DNA of 64,000 nt from Roseibium salinum (GCF_026240905.1 NZ_JAPEVI010000001.1:470000-533999), one strand, 5' to 3'. Shown: positions 16,870 through 26,196, numbered from the stretch's first letter. Notes: generated from the sequence alone by a model not told the origin. Made by a program: numbers and translations.

Positions 16870-17163
16870 TCAGTAGCCGGCCTCTTTCTGGTGCCGGAAC
16901 GCCAATACATAAACAGTGTCGCTGGTCGGCTCAAAACGGTATAGGGCGACATAGCCTGTGTCCCCGAACGGTATCACCAACTCGCGCAGCTCCGGCAGAT
17001 CCGGAACCGGTCTACCGGCATTGGGGGCCGTTTCCAGGAGCCGGAATTGTCGCGCGATAGCCCGACCGGCCCGCCGGGCGGCTTCGGATGACTTGCCGGC
17101 CAAGAAACGTCTGCAGCGCTCCAATCCCCGAACTGCACGCTGCGTCACGATTACCTGCGGCAC
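16870..17163 (-). CDS. ParE/RelE-superfamily toxin
   Basis: 97-residue toxin-like protein of the type II ParE/RelE fold: VIVTQRAVRGLERCRRFL at the start, a central GRPVPDLPELRELVIPF strand-loop and a C-terminal YVLAFRHQKEAGY. It overlaps the antitoxin gene by 13 bases, the antitoxin being first. By family it would act on gyrase (ParE) or mRNA (RelE); the sequence does not decide which. It sits beside the deletion scar at 16550, a common location for mobile addiction modules. Confidence 0.8.
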   Translation of the reverse strand: MPQVIVTQRAVRGLERCRRFLAGKSSEAARRAGRAIARQFRLLETAPNAGRPVPDLPELRELVIPFGDTGYVALYRFEPTSDTVYVLAFRHQKEAGY

Positions 17164-17423
17164 TCAGGTGCCGCTTCTTCGTCGTCCGAGCCCCAGCTGT
17201 CCAACCAGCTGCGGACCTCCTGTCCGGTCAGATGCTCACCGGTTTCCTGATAGTCCGCCCAGGACGTAAGCGCTTCCCGCAGGAAATCTTCGCGGGCTTC
17301 CTCGCGCGCGACATATTGCTGGATCGCTTCGAGCATGATCCAATGCGCCGAGCGGCGGCGCTGACGAGCGAGCTGCTGAACGCGACCTTTCAGTTCGTCG
17401 CTGATCTTGAGAGAAGTTGCCAT
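17151..17423 (-). CDS. Ribbon-helix-helix antitoxin (CopG/ParD-like)
   Basis: 90-residue antitoxin. The N-terminal ribbon-helix-helix reads TSLKISDELKGRVQQLARQR and SAHWIMLEAIQQYV, followed by an acidic C-terminal tail that would wrap the toxin. ATG 17423 is used because AAGAGG precedes it and the RHH domain then begins at residue 2. It is first in the two-gene unit and overlaps the toxin by 13 bases. The acidic-tail and RHH layout is seen in the sequence; toxin neutralisation is family knowledge. Confidence 0.8.
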   Translation of the reverse strand: MATSLKISDELKGRVQQLARQRRRSAHWIMLEAIQQYVAREEAREDFLREALTSWADYQETGEHLTGQEVRSWLDSWGSDDEEAAPECRR

Positions 17424-17514
17424 TAGCGGCCTCTTATCAAAAAGTAATACCAAGTGATAATTTAATGCCTCCTTGTCGTGAAGTCCAGTCGATGACCGGT
17501 GTTGACAGCTGCGG
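17424..17514 (-). promoter_or_regulatory. Promoter/operator of the toxin-antitoxin pair
   Basis: AT-rich 91 bp upstream of the antitoxin. The hexamer TTATCA (17434-17439) is repeated inverted as TGATAA (17455-17460), 21 bp apart. An antitoxin of the RHH class normally represses its own promoter by binding such a dyad. Autoregulation is inferred. Confidence 0.4.
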
Positions 17515-19699
17515 TCAGATCGCCGGCAGCTCGTCGATCATCTTGTCAAGGGTGATCGGACAGTCGCGCACCCTGATCCCGGTTGCGTTGTAGACGGCAT
17601 TGGCCACTGCCGCTGCAACGCCGCAGATACCGAGTTCACCAACGCCCTTGGCCTTGAGCGGAGTTGATGCCGCGTCGACCGTATCGAGAAAGATCACTTC
17701 CTGCTGCGGGATGTCGGCGTGAACCGCCACCTCGTAGCCGGCGAGATCATGGTTGACGAAGAACCCGCGCCCGAGGTCGGTGGCCAATTCCTCCGACAGG
17801 GCGGCGCCGACGCCCATGGTCATGCCGCCGATTACCTGGCTTCGTGCGGTGACCGGGTTGAGGATCCGGCCGCAATCACACACGGCCAGCATCCGCCGAA
17901 CACGTGTTTCGCCGGTGGCGGCATGGACGCCGACCTCGACGAAATGCGCGGCAAAAGTGTCGAGCTGGAGACCTTCCTTGAATTTGCCGAACGTCATCAT
18001 GTCCTCGCCGACCAGTTCCTGCTCCATCGATGCTTCGGCGAGGGAAACGACCGTGTTGCCGGCCCGAACCTGGCCGTTTTCGAACCGTGGGTTCTCGACC
18101 CCGAGATGCATTGCGATCTGGCGCTGCAGGGCGAGGCAGGCGGCATAGACGCCGGCAGTGGAGCTCGCGGCGCCGAACTGGCCGCCCGACCCCGAGGCGG
18201 CGGGATAGGCGCTGTCGCCGAGCCTTACCTCGACCGCGTCCATTGTCAGTCCCATCGTTTCGGCGGCGGTCTGTGCGATGATCGTGTAGGAACCGGTCCC
18301 GATGTCGGTCATGTCGGTTTCGACGATCAGCCGACCTGCGTTGAGGCGCACGCGCGCGCCTGAATCGAGCGTGTTTCCGCCGCGCATGGCGCCTGCCATG
18401 CCATGCCCGATCAGCCACTCGCCTTCCCGCATCCCGCCGGGCGCCCTATTGCGATCCGGCCAGCCGAATTCCTCGGCTCCGCGTTTAAGACACTCGATGA
18501 AGTGCCGCTCCGAGAAGGGCATCTCGGGCTTGCTCGGATTGACCTGCGTGTCGTTGACGATCCGGAACTGGACCGGATCCATGCCGAGCTTCTCGGCCAT
18601 CTCATCCATCGCGATTTCGAGCGCCATAAGGCCCGACGCCTCGCCCGGCGCCCGCATGTCGGCAGCCTCCGGCAGGTTCATCTCGACCGGGTGATGGTTG
18701 ATGCGGCGGTTCGCTGCTGCGTAGAAGGTCTTGCTCTGGCCGGTCGAGATCCTCGCCCTGCCCGCCGGGAAGGGTGTGCGATGCGGCTTCATGCCAGATG
18801 CCGGCAAGCTTCCCGTCCGCCCCTGCAGCCAGCCGGATGCGTTGCACCGTAGCCGAACGGTGCGTCGTGTTGTTCATCAAGAAGGGCCGCGGCAACGCCA
18901 ACTTGACCGGGCGCCCGGCGGCCCGTGAGCCGAGCGCGGCCAGAACTTCGTCGGCTCGCAGCGACAGCTTGCCACCAAAACCGCCGCCGACATACGGGCT
19001 CTCCACCCGGATCTTCTCCTCGTCGATGCCGAAGGTTGTGGCCAGCGAGGCCCGATTCCGGCTGATCATCTGGTTCGAGGTCCAGACCGTCAGCCGGTCG
19101 CCGTCCGACCAATCGACCACGGAAGCAAATGGCTCCATCATCGCGTGGGACTGTGATGGCGTGCGATATATCTCGTCCACGACGGCCGCGGCGTTCCGGA
19201 AGGCGGCCTCGACGTCTCCCACGTCGACCGAGGGATCGCCGGTGCCTTCAAGCCGCCGGAACCCGGCGTCCAGATCGAAATCCGATTTCTCTTCTTCGTA
19301 GCTCACCTTGACGAGGGCGGCCGCCGCCCGTGCCTGTTCAAAGCTGTCGGCGACCACCACGGCGATCGCCTGGTGATAATGCTGCACCTCGCTGCCGCCG
19401 AACAGCCGGGCGACGTTGGACATTCCCAGAGGCAGGGGATCGATCTCGAGCGTGGTGACCACCGCCACGACACCGGGCGCTGCACGAGCGGCAGACGCAT
19501 CCATCGAGGTGATTTTCCCCTTGGCGATGCCGGAGCCGACCGGATAGCCGACGAGCTGGCCGTCGACGACATCGTGGCGCTCATAGGCGTAAGGCGCGGT
19601 TCCCGTGACCTTCAGCGGGCCGTCGACACGCAGGTGCGGCTTGCCGACGATCGTTGCGCCGTCGAAGATGTTTTGCCCGGCTGGTTGATTGAATTCCAT
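17515..19699 (-). pseudogene. Molybdenum aldehyde oxidoreductase large subunit, single-base frameshift
   Basis: Molybdopterin-binding subunit of the xanthine dehydrogenase family (PaoC/YagR-like). It hydroxylates aldehydes with water at a molybdenum centre. Residues from ATG 19699 cover the aldehyde-oxidase N-terminal half with SPYVGGGFGGKLSLRADEV, and the second half continues in another frame with NLPEAADMRAPGEASG, GTGSYTIIAQTAAETMG and the terminal GVGELGICGVAAAVANAVY. The frames meet at 18751-18752 (CC on the plus strand): removing one base joins LPGGQGE to ISTGQSKTFYAAANR in perfect family alignment and gives 727 residues. Either an assembly error or a recent pseudogene. Last of three genes. 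Confidence 0.82.
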
Positions 19700-19703
19700 C
19701 GTA

Positions 19704-20654
19704 TCACTCCTCCGCCAGCATGGCGGCCAACGTTCGCTCGGCGAGCGTTAACTTGAAGGCGTTTTCCTCAGTCGGTCGGGCGCCGTCGAGCAGTCGCGCG
19801 ATCGTGGCGCGTGCACCGTTCGGCAGTTCCGCATCGGCATCCGCCCGGCGCCACGGCTTGGGCGCGACGCCGCCAAGCGCCACCTGTCCGGAGCCGTCGG
19901 GCTGGCGGATCAGCGCAACCGAGACCAGCGCAAAGGCAAAGGACGCGCGGTCGCGCACCTTGTAATAAGCCTGACGGCCGCCGGTCGGAGGCGGCAAGCT
20001 TACCGCGGTAATGATTTCTCCCGGCATCAATGCCGTTTCCTGATCGGGGTTCTCGCCCGGCAGGCGGTGGAACTCTTCGAGCGGAATGCGGCGCTCGGTA
20101 CCCGCCGGCGTAACCGTCTCGACCACCGCATCAAGCACCCGCAACGCAACGGCCATGTCCGAGGGATGGGTGGCGATGCATGCATCCGAGGTGCCGACGA
20201 TGCCAAGCTGGCGTGAGAAAGCGCCCTTGGAAAGAGCCGCACAGCCGGCGCCGGGGTTGCGCTTGTTGCAGGCTTGCGCCGTGTCATAGAAATACGGACA
20301 GCGGGTGCGTTGCAGCAGATTTCCGGCCGTGGTCGCCCTGTTGCGCAACTGGCCCGAGGCACCGGCAACGAGTGCCCGCGTCAGGACGCCGTAATCGTTC
20401 CGTACACGCTCGTGAGCTGCAAGATCGGTGTTGCGCACCATTGCACCTATGCGCAGCCCGCCTTGTGGCGTTTCGGAAATCTTGTCGAGATCGAGCCCGT
20501 TCACGTCGATCAGATGAACCGGCGTCTCGATTTCCAGTTTCATCAGATCGAGAAGATTGGTGCCGCCGGCGATGAACTTCGCGCCTGGAACTTCAGCGGC
20601 CCGCGCCGCGGCAGCGGCCGGATCGGCGGCGCGTTCGTAAGAGAAAGCTCTCAT
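19704..20654 (-). CDS. Aldehyde oxidoreductase FAD-binding subunit (PaoB/YagS-like)
   Basis: Middle, FAD-binding subunit of the molybdenum hydroxylase, 316 residues. FAD loops are AGGTNLLDL (29-37) and TTAGNLLQ (108-115). The insertion [20 protein letters not shown] (119-138) with three cysteines is the hallmark of the PaoB/YagS branch, whose members carry an extra [4Fe-4S] cluster. [18 protein letters not shown] follows. ATG 20654 overlaps the small subunit stop by four bases (ATGA), so translation is coupled. Four bases separate it from the large subunit. Electron flow is molybdenum to iron-sulphur to FAD. Confidence 0.9.
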   Translation of the reverse strand: MRAFSYERAADPAAAAARAAEVPGAKFIAGGTNLLDLMKLEIETPVHLIDVNGLDLDKISETPQGGLRIGAMVRNTDLAAHERVRNDYGVLTRALVAGASGQLRNRATTAGNLLQRTRCPYFYDTAQACNKRNPGAGCAALSKGAFSRQLGIVGTSDACIATHPSDMAVALRVLDAVVETVTPAGTERRIPLEEFHRLPGENPDQETALMPGEIITAVSLPPPTGGRQAYYKVRDRASFAFALVSVALIRQPDGSGQVALGGVAPKPWRRADADAELPNGARATIARLLDGARPTEENAFKLTLAERTLAAMLAEE

Positions 20655-21292
20655 CCCCGTTCCTCCGCCACCGCGGTGATTGCTGCCAGGATGTTGGAAT
20701 AGGCGCCGCACCGGCAGATGTTGCCTGACATGCGTTCCCGGATTTCGGCGTCCGACATTTCTAATCCCGCGGTCAGATCCCCGGTCACGTGACTGGGGAT
20801 GCCCTCGCGGATTTCCTCAATCACCGCTTTGGCCGAACAGATCTGGCCGGGCGTGCAGTAACCGCACTGGAAGGCGTCATGCTGGAGGAAGGCGGCCTGC
20901 ATCGGGTCGAGGTTATCTGGCGTACCGATCCCTTCGATGGTTCTGATTTCATCGCCCTCATGCATCACGGCGAGGCTGAGACACGAGTTCATGCGCCGGC
21001 CGTTGACCGTAACGGTGCAGGCGCCACACTGGCCGTGGTCACAGCCCTTCTTCGTCCCCGTGAGATGCAGATGCTCGCGCAGCGCGTCGAGCAGCGTGGT
21101 CCTGTGATCGACGTCAAGCGTCCGCTCCTGCCCATTGACGGTGAGCGAAAAACGCGATCGCTCCGCCCTGTCCGGGTTGGCCGGGGCTGCGCCCTGGGCG
21201 CTGGCGGCGCGATGGTCTTTGAATCCGGTGGGTGGGGTCATGGATGCACCTGCCTTTCTCTCACGCGTCGGATCGGCTTCGGATGTTGACAT
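20651..21292 (-). CDS. Aldehyde oxidoreductase [2Fe-2S] subunit (PaoA/YagT-like)
   Basis: Iron-sulphur subunit of 213 residues with two [2Fe-2S] sites: the plant-ferredoxin-type cluster at C84, C89, C92 and C104, and the helical cluster at C143, C146, C193 and C195. The first 45 residues are low-complexity and polar without a twin-arginine motif, so unlike E. coli PaoA the complex is probably cytoplasmic. Two starts are possible, ATG 21292 and ATG 21241 (MTPPTGF, with AGGTG upstream); the longer is given. First gene of the three-subunit operon. Confidence 0.85.
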   Translation of the reverse strand: MSTSEADPTRERKAGASMTPPTGFKDHRAASAQGAAPANPDRAERSRFSLTVNGQERTLDVDHRTTLLDALREHLHLTGTKKGCDHGQCGACTVTVNGRRMNSCLSLAVMHEGDEIRTIEGIGTPDNLDPMQAAFLQHDAFQCGYCTPGQICSAKAVIEEIREGIPSHVTGDLTAGLEMSDAEIRERMSGNICRCGAYSNILAAITAVAEERG

Positions 21293-21321
21293 CTCGCAAA
21301 TATCCAGACCCCAACCGCCGT

Positions 21322-21363
21322 GAAGGAACCTTGTTCCTTCTCAAGCGAGCCATGACTGTCATG
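21322..21363. promoter_or_regulatory. Two palindromes upstream of the aldehyde oxidoreductase operon
   Basis: GAAGGAAC-CTT-GTTCCTTC (21322-21340) has perfect eight-base arms, and CATGAC-T-GTCATG (21351-21363) has perfect six-base arms. They lie 30-70 bp upstream of the small subunit start in the 239 bp gap 21293-21531, which holds no gene. The first could equally be a leader hairpin. Operator function is inferred. Confidence 0.4.
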
Positions 21364-21531
21364 CATGGTCAGGACGGGAACTCACCGGCATCCGCACCCG
21401 TGCTATGCCGACTATCGCAGCGATCGTGCGGGACCCTCAAAATGCGCGCGATTTTTCACAGATAGGCAGTTTCGAATCCCTTAAGTCCGAACTCGGCGGG
21501 CGCCCGCTACGCCTTCGATCGCCAGCGCCTT

Positions 21532-23214
21532 CTAGCGGCAGGTGAAACTGTCGGCGCTTTCGATGTCTCCCGAGCCGTCGTAGCGCGCCACCTGCGGCCA
21601 GTCGCACAGCGGCCTGGTGCGCTGCTTGCTCCAACCCTCGGGCAGCTCCTTGTTGTCGGCCCGCACAGATGCGACGACTGCACCCGGCGCCTCGCCCTTT
21701 TCGACCCAGTCCACCAGTTCCTGGAACAGGTCGAAGCGGTCGGTCGCGGGCCCGCCGTCGCAATGCGCCATGCCGGGGACGCTGTAGAAGCGCGCGAAAT
21801 CGGAGACATCGCCGCCATTATTGGCCTTGAGCCTTTCGTACCAGTCGATGGTCGCATTTATCGAGAACACGCCGTCGCTGGCGCCGTGGAAGACGATCGC
21901 CTTGCCGCCGGCCTGCTGGAGTTCGGCGATCTTCGGCGCGCGCCAGTCGGTCGGCGCCATCACGTCCATCGGCGAGGCGGGAAACGCGTCGCTGGTCGCC
22001 AGGATCTTCTTTCCGTCCTCGTCGAAGTCGAAGTTGATAAGGAAGTCGAGCAGCGCTTCCGGCGTGCCCTCGATTTCGCTCGGCGGCGTGGTGAAGACGT
22101 GCGCCAGCGAGCCCGCGCCCATCACGGCGATGAGCGGCATGTGGTCCCATGGCGGGATCGGGCTCTCGAGCTTCCAGAAGCGCCAGTCGCCCGAAGCGAT
22201 GCCGGCGTCGTAGGACCAGTCGGTGTAGAGTTGCTCACCCGCAGAGTTCGTGGGGCCGGCGAAGGCGCGCGACAGCGCTTCCACCTGTTCCGCCGCGAGG
22301 CACTGGTTGCTCTCGCCGGCGGCACATTGGAGGCTGTTCAGGTCAAATGCGGACTGGCATGCAACGAGGTCGCCGACGATGCCGTCTTCGGCGCCATCGA
22401 GGCTGTCGCAGGCCTCAAGAACGCCATCTGCCACAACGGCCATGTCCTGCGGGCTGAAAGCCTTGCGGATATCCTCATTGGCAAGGCGGAAGCTCTGCAC
22501 GTCCCAGGCGTGCTGCACGGCCGCCATGGGCAGGTTGTAGCCGGGCGCGCCGGCGAGGAAGCCGTCGAACTCGTCCGCGAGACGGGTCGCGCCGACCAGC
22601 GCGTGACGGCCGCCGTTGGAGCAGCCGACCATGTAGGAATACTCCGGGCCGTCGCCGTAATAGGCCTCGATCAGGTTCTTGGCGATCGGGGTCAGGACGA
22701 CGTTGGCGCCGTAGCCGTAATCGACGCGCGCCTGGTGATCGAGGCCGAATACGTTGCCGCCGGCAAGGCCCGCGTCCGGATTGGCCTCTCCGTCATGGCC
22801 GGCATCGGTGGAGAGGACGGCGTAGCCGCGTGACAGGGCGTTGTCCGGCTGGTTGCCTTTGAGATCGCCGTAGGCAGGCACCACCTTGCCGTCGTTGCCG
22901 CCATTGGCCTGGTGGACATATCGCCCGTTCCATTCGTCCGGCAGCCGCATTTCGAAGCCGATCGCGTAGGGCATGCCGTCGGCGCCGGTCCGCTCGTTGA
23001 CCGCGCCGCGCACGATGCAGTGCGGGCCTGCCTGGTCATCGGCTGGAGCGGACTGCGCCGACACGATGCGGGTGCCCGGCAATGCAAGCTCGGAAAGCGC
23101 GGCGGGTTCGCAGGCGAGCCTGGCCTGTGCATGGGCCTGCGTGGCCGGAGCGATCGCAGCCAGCGGCACAAGCGCCGCCGCAACGACGCCCGGCAATCTC
23201 GATTGCCTCGTCAT
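21532..23214 (-). CDS. Secreted tannase/feruloyl esterase family protein
   Basis: Hydrolase of 560 residues that would release aromatic acids such as ferulate or gallate from plant esters. Residues 1-29 form a Sec signal peptide ending in ATQAHA, so it acts in the periplasm or outside. The nucleophile motif is GCSNGG with Ser199 next to Cys198, and the catalytic His lies in GMAHCDGG; a cysteine beside each is the CS-D-HC disulfide motif of this family. Several more cysteines lie in the lid. AAGGAGG precedes ATG 23214. Its closeness to an aldehyde oxidoreductase suggests aromatic ester and aldehyde use, which is inferred. Confidence 0.85.
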   Translation of the reverse strand: MTRQSRLPGVVAAALVPLAAIAPATQAHAQARLACEPAALSELALPGTRIVSAQSAPADDQAGPHCIVRGAVNERTGADGMPYAIGFEMRLPDEWNGRYVHQANGGNDGKVVPAYGDLKGNQPDNALSRGYAVLSTDAGHDGEANPDAGLAGGNVFGLDHQARVDYGYGANVVLTPIAKNLIEAYYGDGPEYSYMVGCSNGGRHALVGATRLADEFDGFLAGAPGYNLPMAAVQHAWDVQSFRLANEDIRKAFSPQDMAVVADGVLEACDSLDGAEDGIVGDLVACQSAFDLNSLQCAAGESNQCLAAEQVEALSRAFAGPTNSAGEQLYTDWSYDAGIASGDWRFWKLESPIPPWDHMPLIAVMGAGSLAHVFTTPPSEIEGTPEALLDFLINFDFDEDGKKILATSDAFPASPMDVMAPTDWRAPKIAELQQAGGKAIVFHGASDGVFSINATIDWYERLKANNGGDVSDFARFYSVPGMAHCDGGPATDRFDLFQELVDWVEKGEAPGAVVASVRADNKELPEGWSKQRTRPLCDWPQVARYDGSGDIESADSFTCR

Positions 23215-23267
23215 GTCATCCTCCTTGTGCGGCCCAGCCTCCTTACCGGATACCGCTATAGACCATA

Positions 23268-23280
23268 ATGATTATATCAT
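23268..23280 (-). promoter_or_regulatory. Probable promoter and palindrome upstream of the tannase gene
   Basis: ATGAT-TAT-ATCAT (23268-23280) is a perfect palindrome. On the minus strand it contains TATAAT, with TTGCGC 16 bases upstream, a fair sigma-70 pair. An operator overlapping the -10 box would let a repressor block transcription. Which protein binds is unknown. Confidence 0.45.
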
Positions 23281-23318
23281 ATAACTATCAAGGCGCAATT
23301 CACGATCAAGAGCGATTG

Positions 23319-24533
23319 CTACGCGACGCCTTTTCGCTTTGCGATGAGATCACTGACCATGCGGGCGGTGACCGGCGCCAGGGTGAGGCCGAGATGACCG
23401 TGCCCGAAGGCAAAGATGATATCGTTGCCGCCCTTTGAGGCGCGGATAACCGGAACGGAGTCGGGCATGGACGGCCGAAAACCGAGCCAGGTTCGGTCCG
23501 GCGCGCCGAGAGAGGGGAAAACGGCACGCGCCCGTTCTTCAAGAAATGTCAGGCGTTTTGCCGAGGGCGGCGCGGTCAGGCCTCCAAGTTCCACCGTGCC
23601 CGCCGCGCGCAGGCGTCCTGCCATGGGTATGAGGTAGAAGCCATTTGCGGTCGGGCAGACAGGGCGGGACAATGGTGGGGTGTCCATGTCGAATTCGACA
23701 TGGTAGCCGCGTTCTGTGTCGAGTGGCACGCGGTCTCCGGCCTGGCGGGCCAGCACTTTCGAATGTGCGCCGGCTGCAATCACCACAGTCTTCGCCCGGA
23801 CCTTGCTGGAACCACAGGACACCATCACGCCATCTGAAGTCCGCTCGAGCGCGCGTGCGGCTGCGTGGAGAAATGCCACGCCCTTGCTCTCGGTGGCGGC
23901 TTTCAACCGTCCCATCAGCGCGCCAGGGTCGCTCAAGTGCGAAGCGTTCGGAAAATAGACACTGCCGCCTTCAAACGGTGGCAGTGCGGGTTCGAGCGCT
24001 GCCGTTTCTTCCTGGGACAGGAGTTCCTGAGGCACCTGGAAATGGTTTCTCACCGCGATTTCACCTCCTGCGCGGTCGAAGGCCGAGCGTGTGCTGTAAA
24101 GATAGAGGCAACCCCTGTTCCGCATCAGATCCTCTGCCCCGATTTCCATCAGAAGGTTCGCCCAGCCGGTGGGAACTTCGGACAACATGCGGGCGATCCG
24201 ATCTGCATTACGGCGGCAATTGCCTGGCAGCGAATGCCACGCGAAGCGGGCCATCCAGGGCGCCAGAGAAAACAGCGCTGCCTTGCGGATCGACAGTGGG
24301 CTGTCTCTGGAGAGGAGCAACGAAGGCAGGTTTCGCAGCAAGGCAGGCGTCCCGACCGGCATCACGGCGTAGTCGGCGATGGTCCCCGCACTGCCAAAAC
24401 TGGTGCCGCCGGCGTCTAGATCCGGGTCGATAACCAGAATCTCCCGACCTTCGGAGGCAAGCCGAAATGCACTTGCCAGCCCCGAGACGCCGCCGCCGAT
24501 CACGGCGATTTCGGTAGTCAGAACCTCGCTCAT
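23319..24533 (-). CDS. FAD-dependent D-amino acid dehydrogenase-like oxidoreductase (DadA/DAO family)
   Basis: Flavoprotein of 404 residues in the DAO superfamily. The FAD fold begins at IAVIGGGVSGLASAFRLASEG (about residues 9-29) and the C-terminal flavin motif is FAFGHGHLGLTLAP, close to the DadA pattern. It would oxidise an amino acid or amine to an imine or keto acid. ATG 24533 gives the normal N-terminus; the stop of the MocR regulator lies two bases upstream, so both are one transcript. A RidA protein in the same region would hydrolyse the imine. The substrate is not resolved; hydroxyproline or other D-amino acids are candidates. Confidence 0.8.
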   Translation of the reverse strand: MSEVLTTEIAVIGGGVSGLASAFRLASEGREILVIDPDLDAGGTSFGSAGTIADYAVMPVGTPALLRNLPSLLLSRDSPLSIRKAALFSLAPWMARFAWHSLPGNCRRNADRIARMLSEVPTGWANLLMEIGAEDLMRNRGCLYLYSTRSAFDRAGGEIAVRNHFQVPQELLSQEETAALEPALPPFEGGSVYFPNASHLSDPGALMGRLKAATESKGVAFLHAAARALERTSDGVMVSCGSSKVRAKTVVIAAGAHSKVLARQAGDRVPLDTERGYHVEFDMDTPPLSRPVCPTANGFYLIPMAGRLRAAGTVELGGLTAPPSAKRLTFLEERARAVFPSLGAPDRTWLGFRPSMPDSVPVIRASKGGNDIIFAFGHGHLGLTLAPVTARMVSDLIAKRKGVA

Positions 24534-24535
24534 GA

Positions 24536-25918
24536 TCACTGGAGAGCTTCGTAACGGCGACGGTCGCTCTTCAGGATCTGGCAAAGCTTGTCGAGGCCTG
24601 AACGCAAATCCTCGTGTGTCCGGGCAGCGCCGAGATTAATGCGCACGGCATGTGGAATACATTCCCGGGTGACCGCAAAGGCTTCGCCCGACAGCACGCC
24701 GACGCCATCTCGATGGGCGGCTTTGACGAAGGAATTGCCGTGCCAGGGATCCGGCAGACGCAGCCAGCAATGGGGCGAGACGTCATCGGTTGCCAGATCG
24801 TGCCCGGAGAGGATCGATTGCACGATTTCCTGCCGATTGCGAAACTCGGCCACTTGTCCCGCAATGATTGCGTCGAGTGTGCCTTCTTCGATCATGCGCA
24901 CCGCAATCAGCGCATTGAGCGCGCTGATGCTCCAGCAGTCGATCCTCAACATGGCGGCAATGTCGAACACCATCGGCTCCGGCGCCAGCACGGCGCCAAG
25001 CCGAAGACCGGGTGCGACACATTTCGACAGGCTGTTGATATGGATGGTGATGTCCGGGTTCGTTTGCGCGAATGTCGGTGCTGCGCCAGGTTTCAGGGCC
25101 CGGTAGACGTCGTCTTCAATGATGAGGACGCCGTGCCGCCGCGCGGTGGCGGCAAGGGTGGCCTTGCGTTCAGCAGACATGGTGACGGTCAACGGGTTGT
25201 GCAGCGTCGGGATCAGGAAGACCGCGCGCGGCCGGTCCGCTTCGCAGACGGCCGCGAAATCGGCGGGGCTCATGCCCTCGCCGTCCACTTCGACCGGCTT
25301 CAGGACCAGGTCGAGAGAACGACAGAGCGCGCCAATACCTTGATAGGTCACTATGTCCGTTACAATGACATCGCCCGGCCGGGCGATAGCTCGCAGAACA
25401 CAGCCGAGTGCCTGCTGCGCCCCATTGGTGACAACCAGGTTTGAAGGATCGACCGTCCCGATCAGCGTCGACATCCAGGCGGCCATCGCCTCCCGTGCCC
25501 AGACCGGCCCTTCCGGCGCGTGAAAATCTTGCAGGGCCGTAAAGCGGGGATCAGCCGGCAACTGGGTCATCAGAGCCGAGAGCGCCTGAAGGTAGCCGGT
25601 TGTTGCCGGACGGTTGACGGAGAGGTCGATATATCCCGACCGGTCGAGCGGCGCCGACTTGAAGACTGCGACCTGGGACGGATCTGCGACGATGGAGCCG
25701 CGGCCCGGCCGGCTTTCCACCAAACCGCGTTCCTGCAAGGAGGCGAAGGCCCGCGTAACAGTCGTCAGATTAACCCCGGTCGACTGGGCAATGTCCCGCT
25801 GCGGCGGCAGCCGGTCTCCGACCGCAAGTTGTCCATTCGCAATTCTTTCCTCAATGATCCCGGCAATCTGCAAGTAGATCGGACCATCAGACTTCCTGAA
25901 ACTCAACTTATCGAACAT
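24536..25918 (-). CDS. MocR/PdxR-type regulator (GntR helix-turn-helix fused to aminotransferase)
   Basis: 460-residue chimera. Residues about 8-75 form a GntR winged helix (IYLQIAGIIEERIANGQLAV, then LTTVTRAFASLQERGLV). The rest is a fold-type I aminotransferase domain binding pyridoxal phosphate, with the Schiff-base Lys in SLSKCVAPGLRLG and the anchoring PTLHNPLTVTMS. Such proteins sense PLP adducts or amino compounds. ATG 25918 begins the HTH directly; a GTG at 25975 would add 19 residues. It is divergent from the TRAP operon and cotranscribed with the DadA-like gene. Confidence 0.85.
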   Translation of the reverse strand: MFDKLSFRKSDGPIYLQIAGIIEERIANGQLAVGDRLPPQRDIAQSTGVNLTTVTRAFASLQERGLVESRPGRGSIVADPSQVAVFKSAPLDRSGYIDLSVNRPATTGYLQALSALMTQLPADPRFTALQDFHAPEGPVWAREAMAAWMSTLIGTVDPSNLVVTNGAQQALGCVLRAIARPGDVIVTDIVTYQGIGALCRSLDLVLKPVEVDGEGMSPADFAAVCEADRPRAVFLIPTLHNPLTVTMSAERKATLAATARRHGVLIIEDDVYRALKPGAAPTFAQTNPDITIHINSLSKCVAPGLRLGAVLAPEPMVFDIAAMLRIDCWSISALNALIAVRMIEEGTLDAIIAGQVAEFRNRQEIVQSILSGHDLATDDVSPHCWLRLPDPWHGNSFVKAAHRDGVGVLSGEAFAVTRECIPHAVRINLGAARTHEDLRSGLDKLCQILKSDRRRYEALQ

Positions 25919-25990
25919 TCGCCGCAATACCCTTGGTCTGTCTGATAATGGTGTGTTGTGCCCGCCGGTTGTCACCGGTCACCAGACATA

Positions 25991-26005
25991 TTGTATTACA
26001 TACAA
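25991..26005. promoter_or_regulatory. Palindromic operator candidate 1 for the MocR-type regulator
   Basis: TTGTAT-TAC-ATACAA is a perfect 15-base palindrome, 73 bp upstream of the regulator start. The copy ATTGTATTACATACA matches a second site at 26153-26167 in 14 of 15 positions. Two matching sites in one divergent gap are typical for MocR/PdxR proteins. Binding is inferred. Confidence 0.55.
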
Positions 26006-26152
26006 ACAAGTCAACATCTCCCGGTTTTAGACCAGATCTGCGCAAAGCGCATCAAACATCCCGCCTAAAAGCACCATACAATGCCATTCTACCCGCTTGA
26101 CAGTAGCAGATTTTTGATATTGTTTGATCATACATGTTGGTCTTGTACCCAC

Positions 26153-26167
26153 ATTGTATGACATACA
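26153..26167. promoter_or_regulatory. Palindromic operator candidate 2, leader of the TRAP operon
   Basis: ATTGTATGACATACA, with TGTAT-GAC-ATACA as its core, lies 30 bp before the dctP start, so a bound regulator could block the TRAP transcript. It is 163 bp from site 1. See the other site for the shared consensus. Confidence 0.55.
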
Positions 26168-26196
26168 TAAGAAAAATGACCGCAGAGGAGAGCAAG

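Noticed and set aside
24536..25918. Reading the MocR-type protein as a rhizopine regulator because of its family name
   Set aside because: MocR is a family name. This copy is divergent from the TRAP operon and cotranscribed with a flavin oxidase, far from the moc/iol genes, so amino-compound control is more likely.
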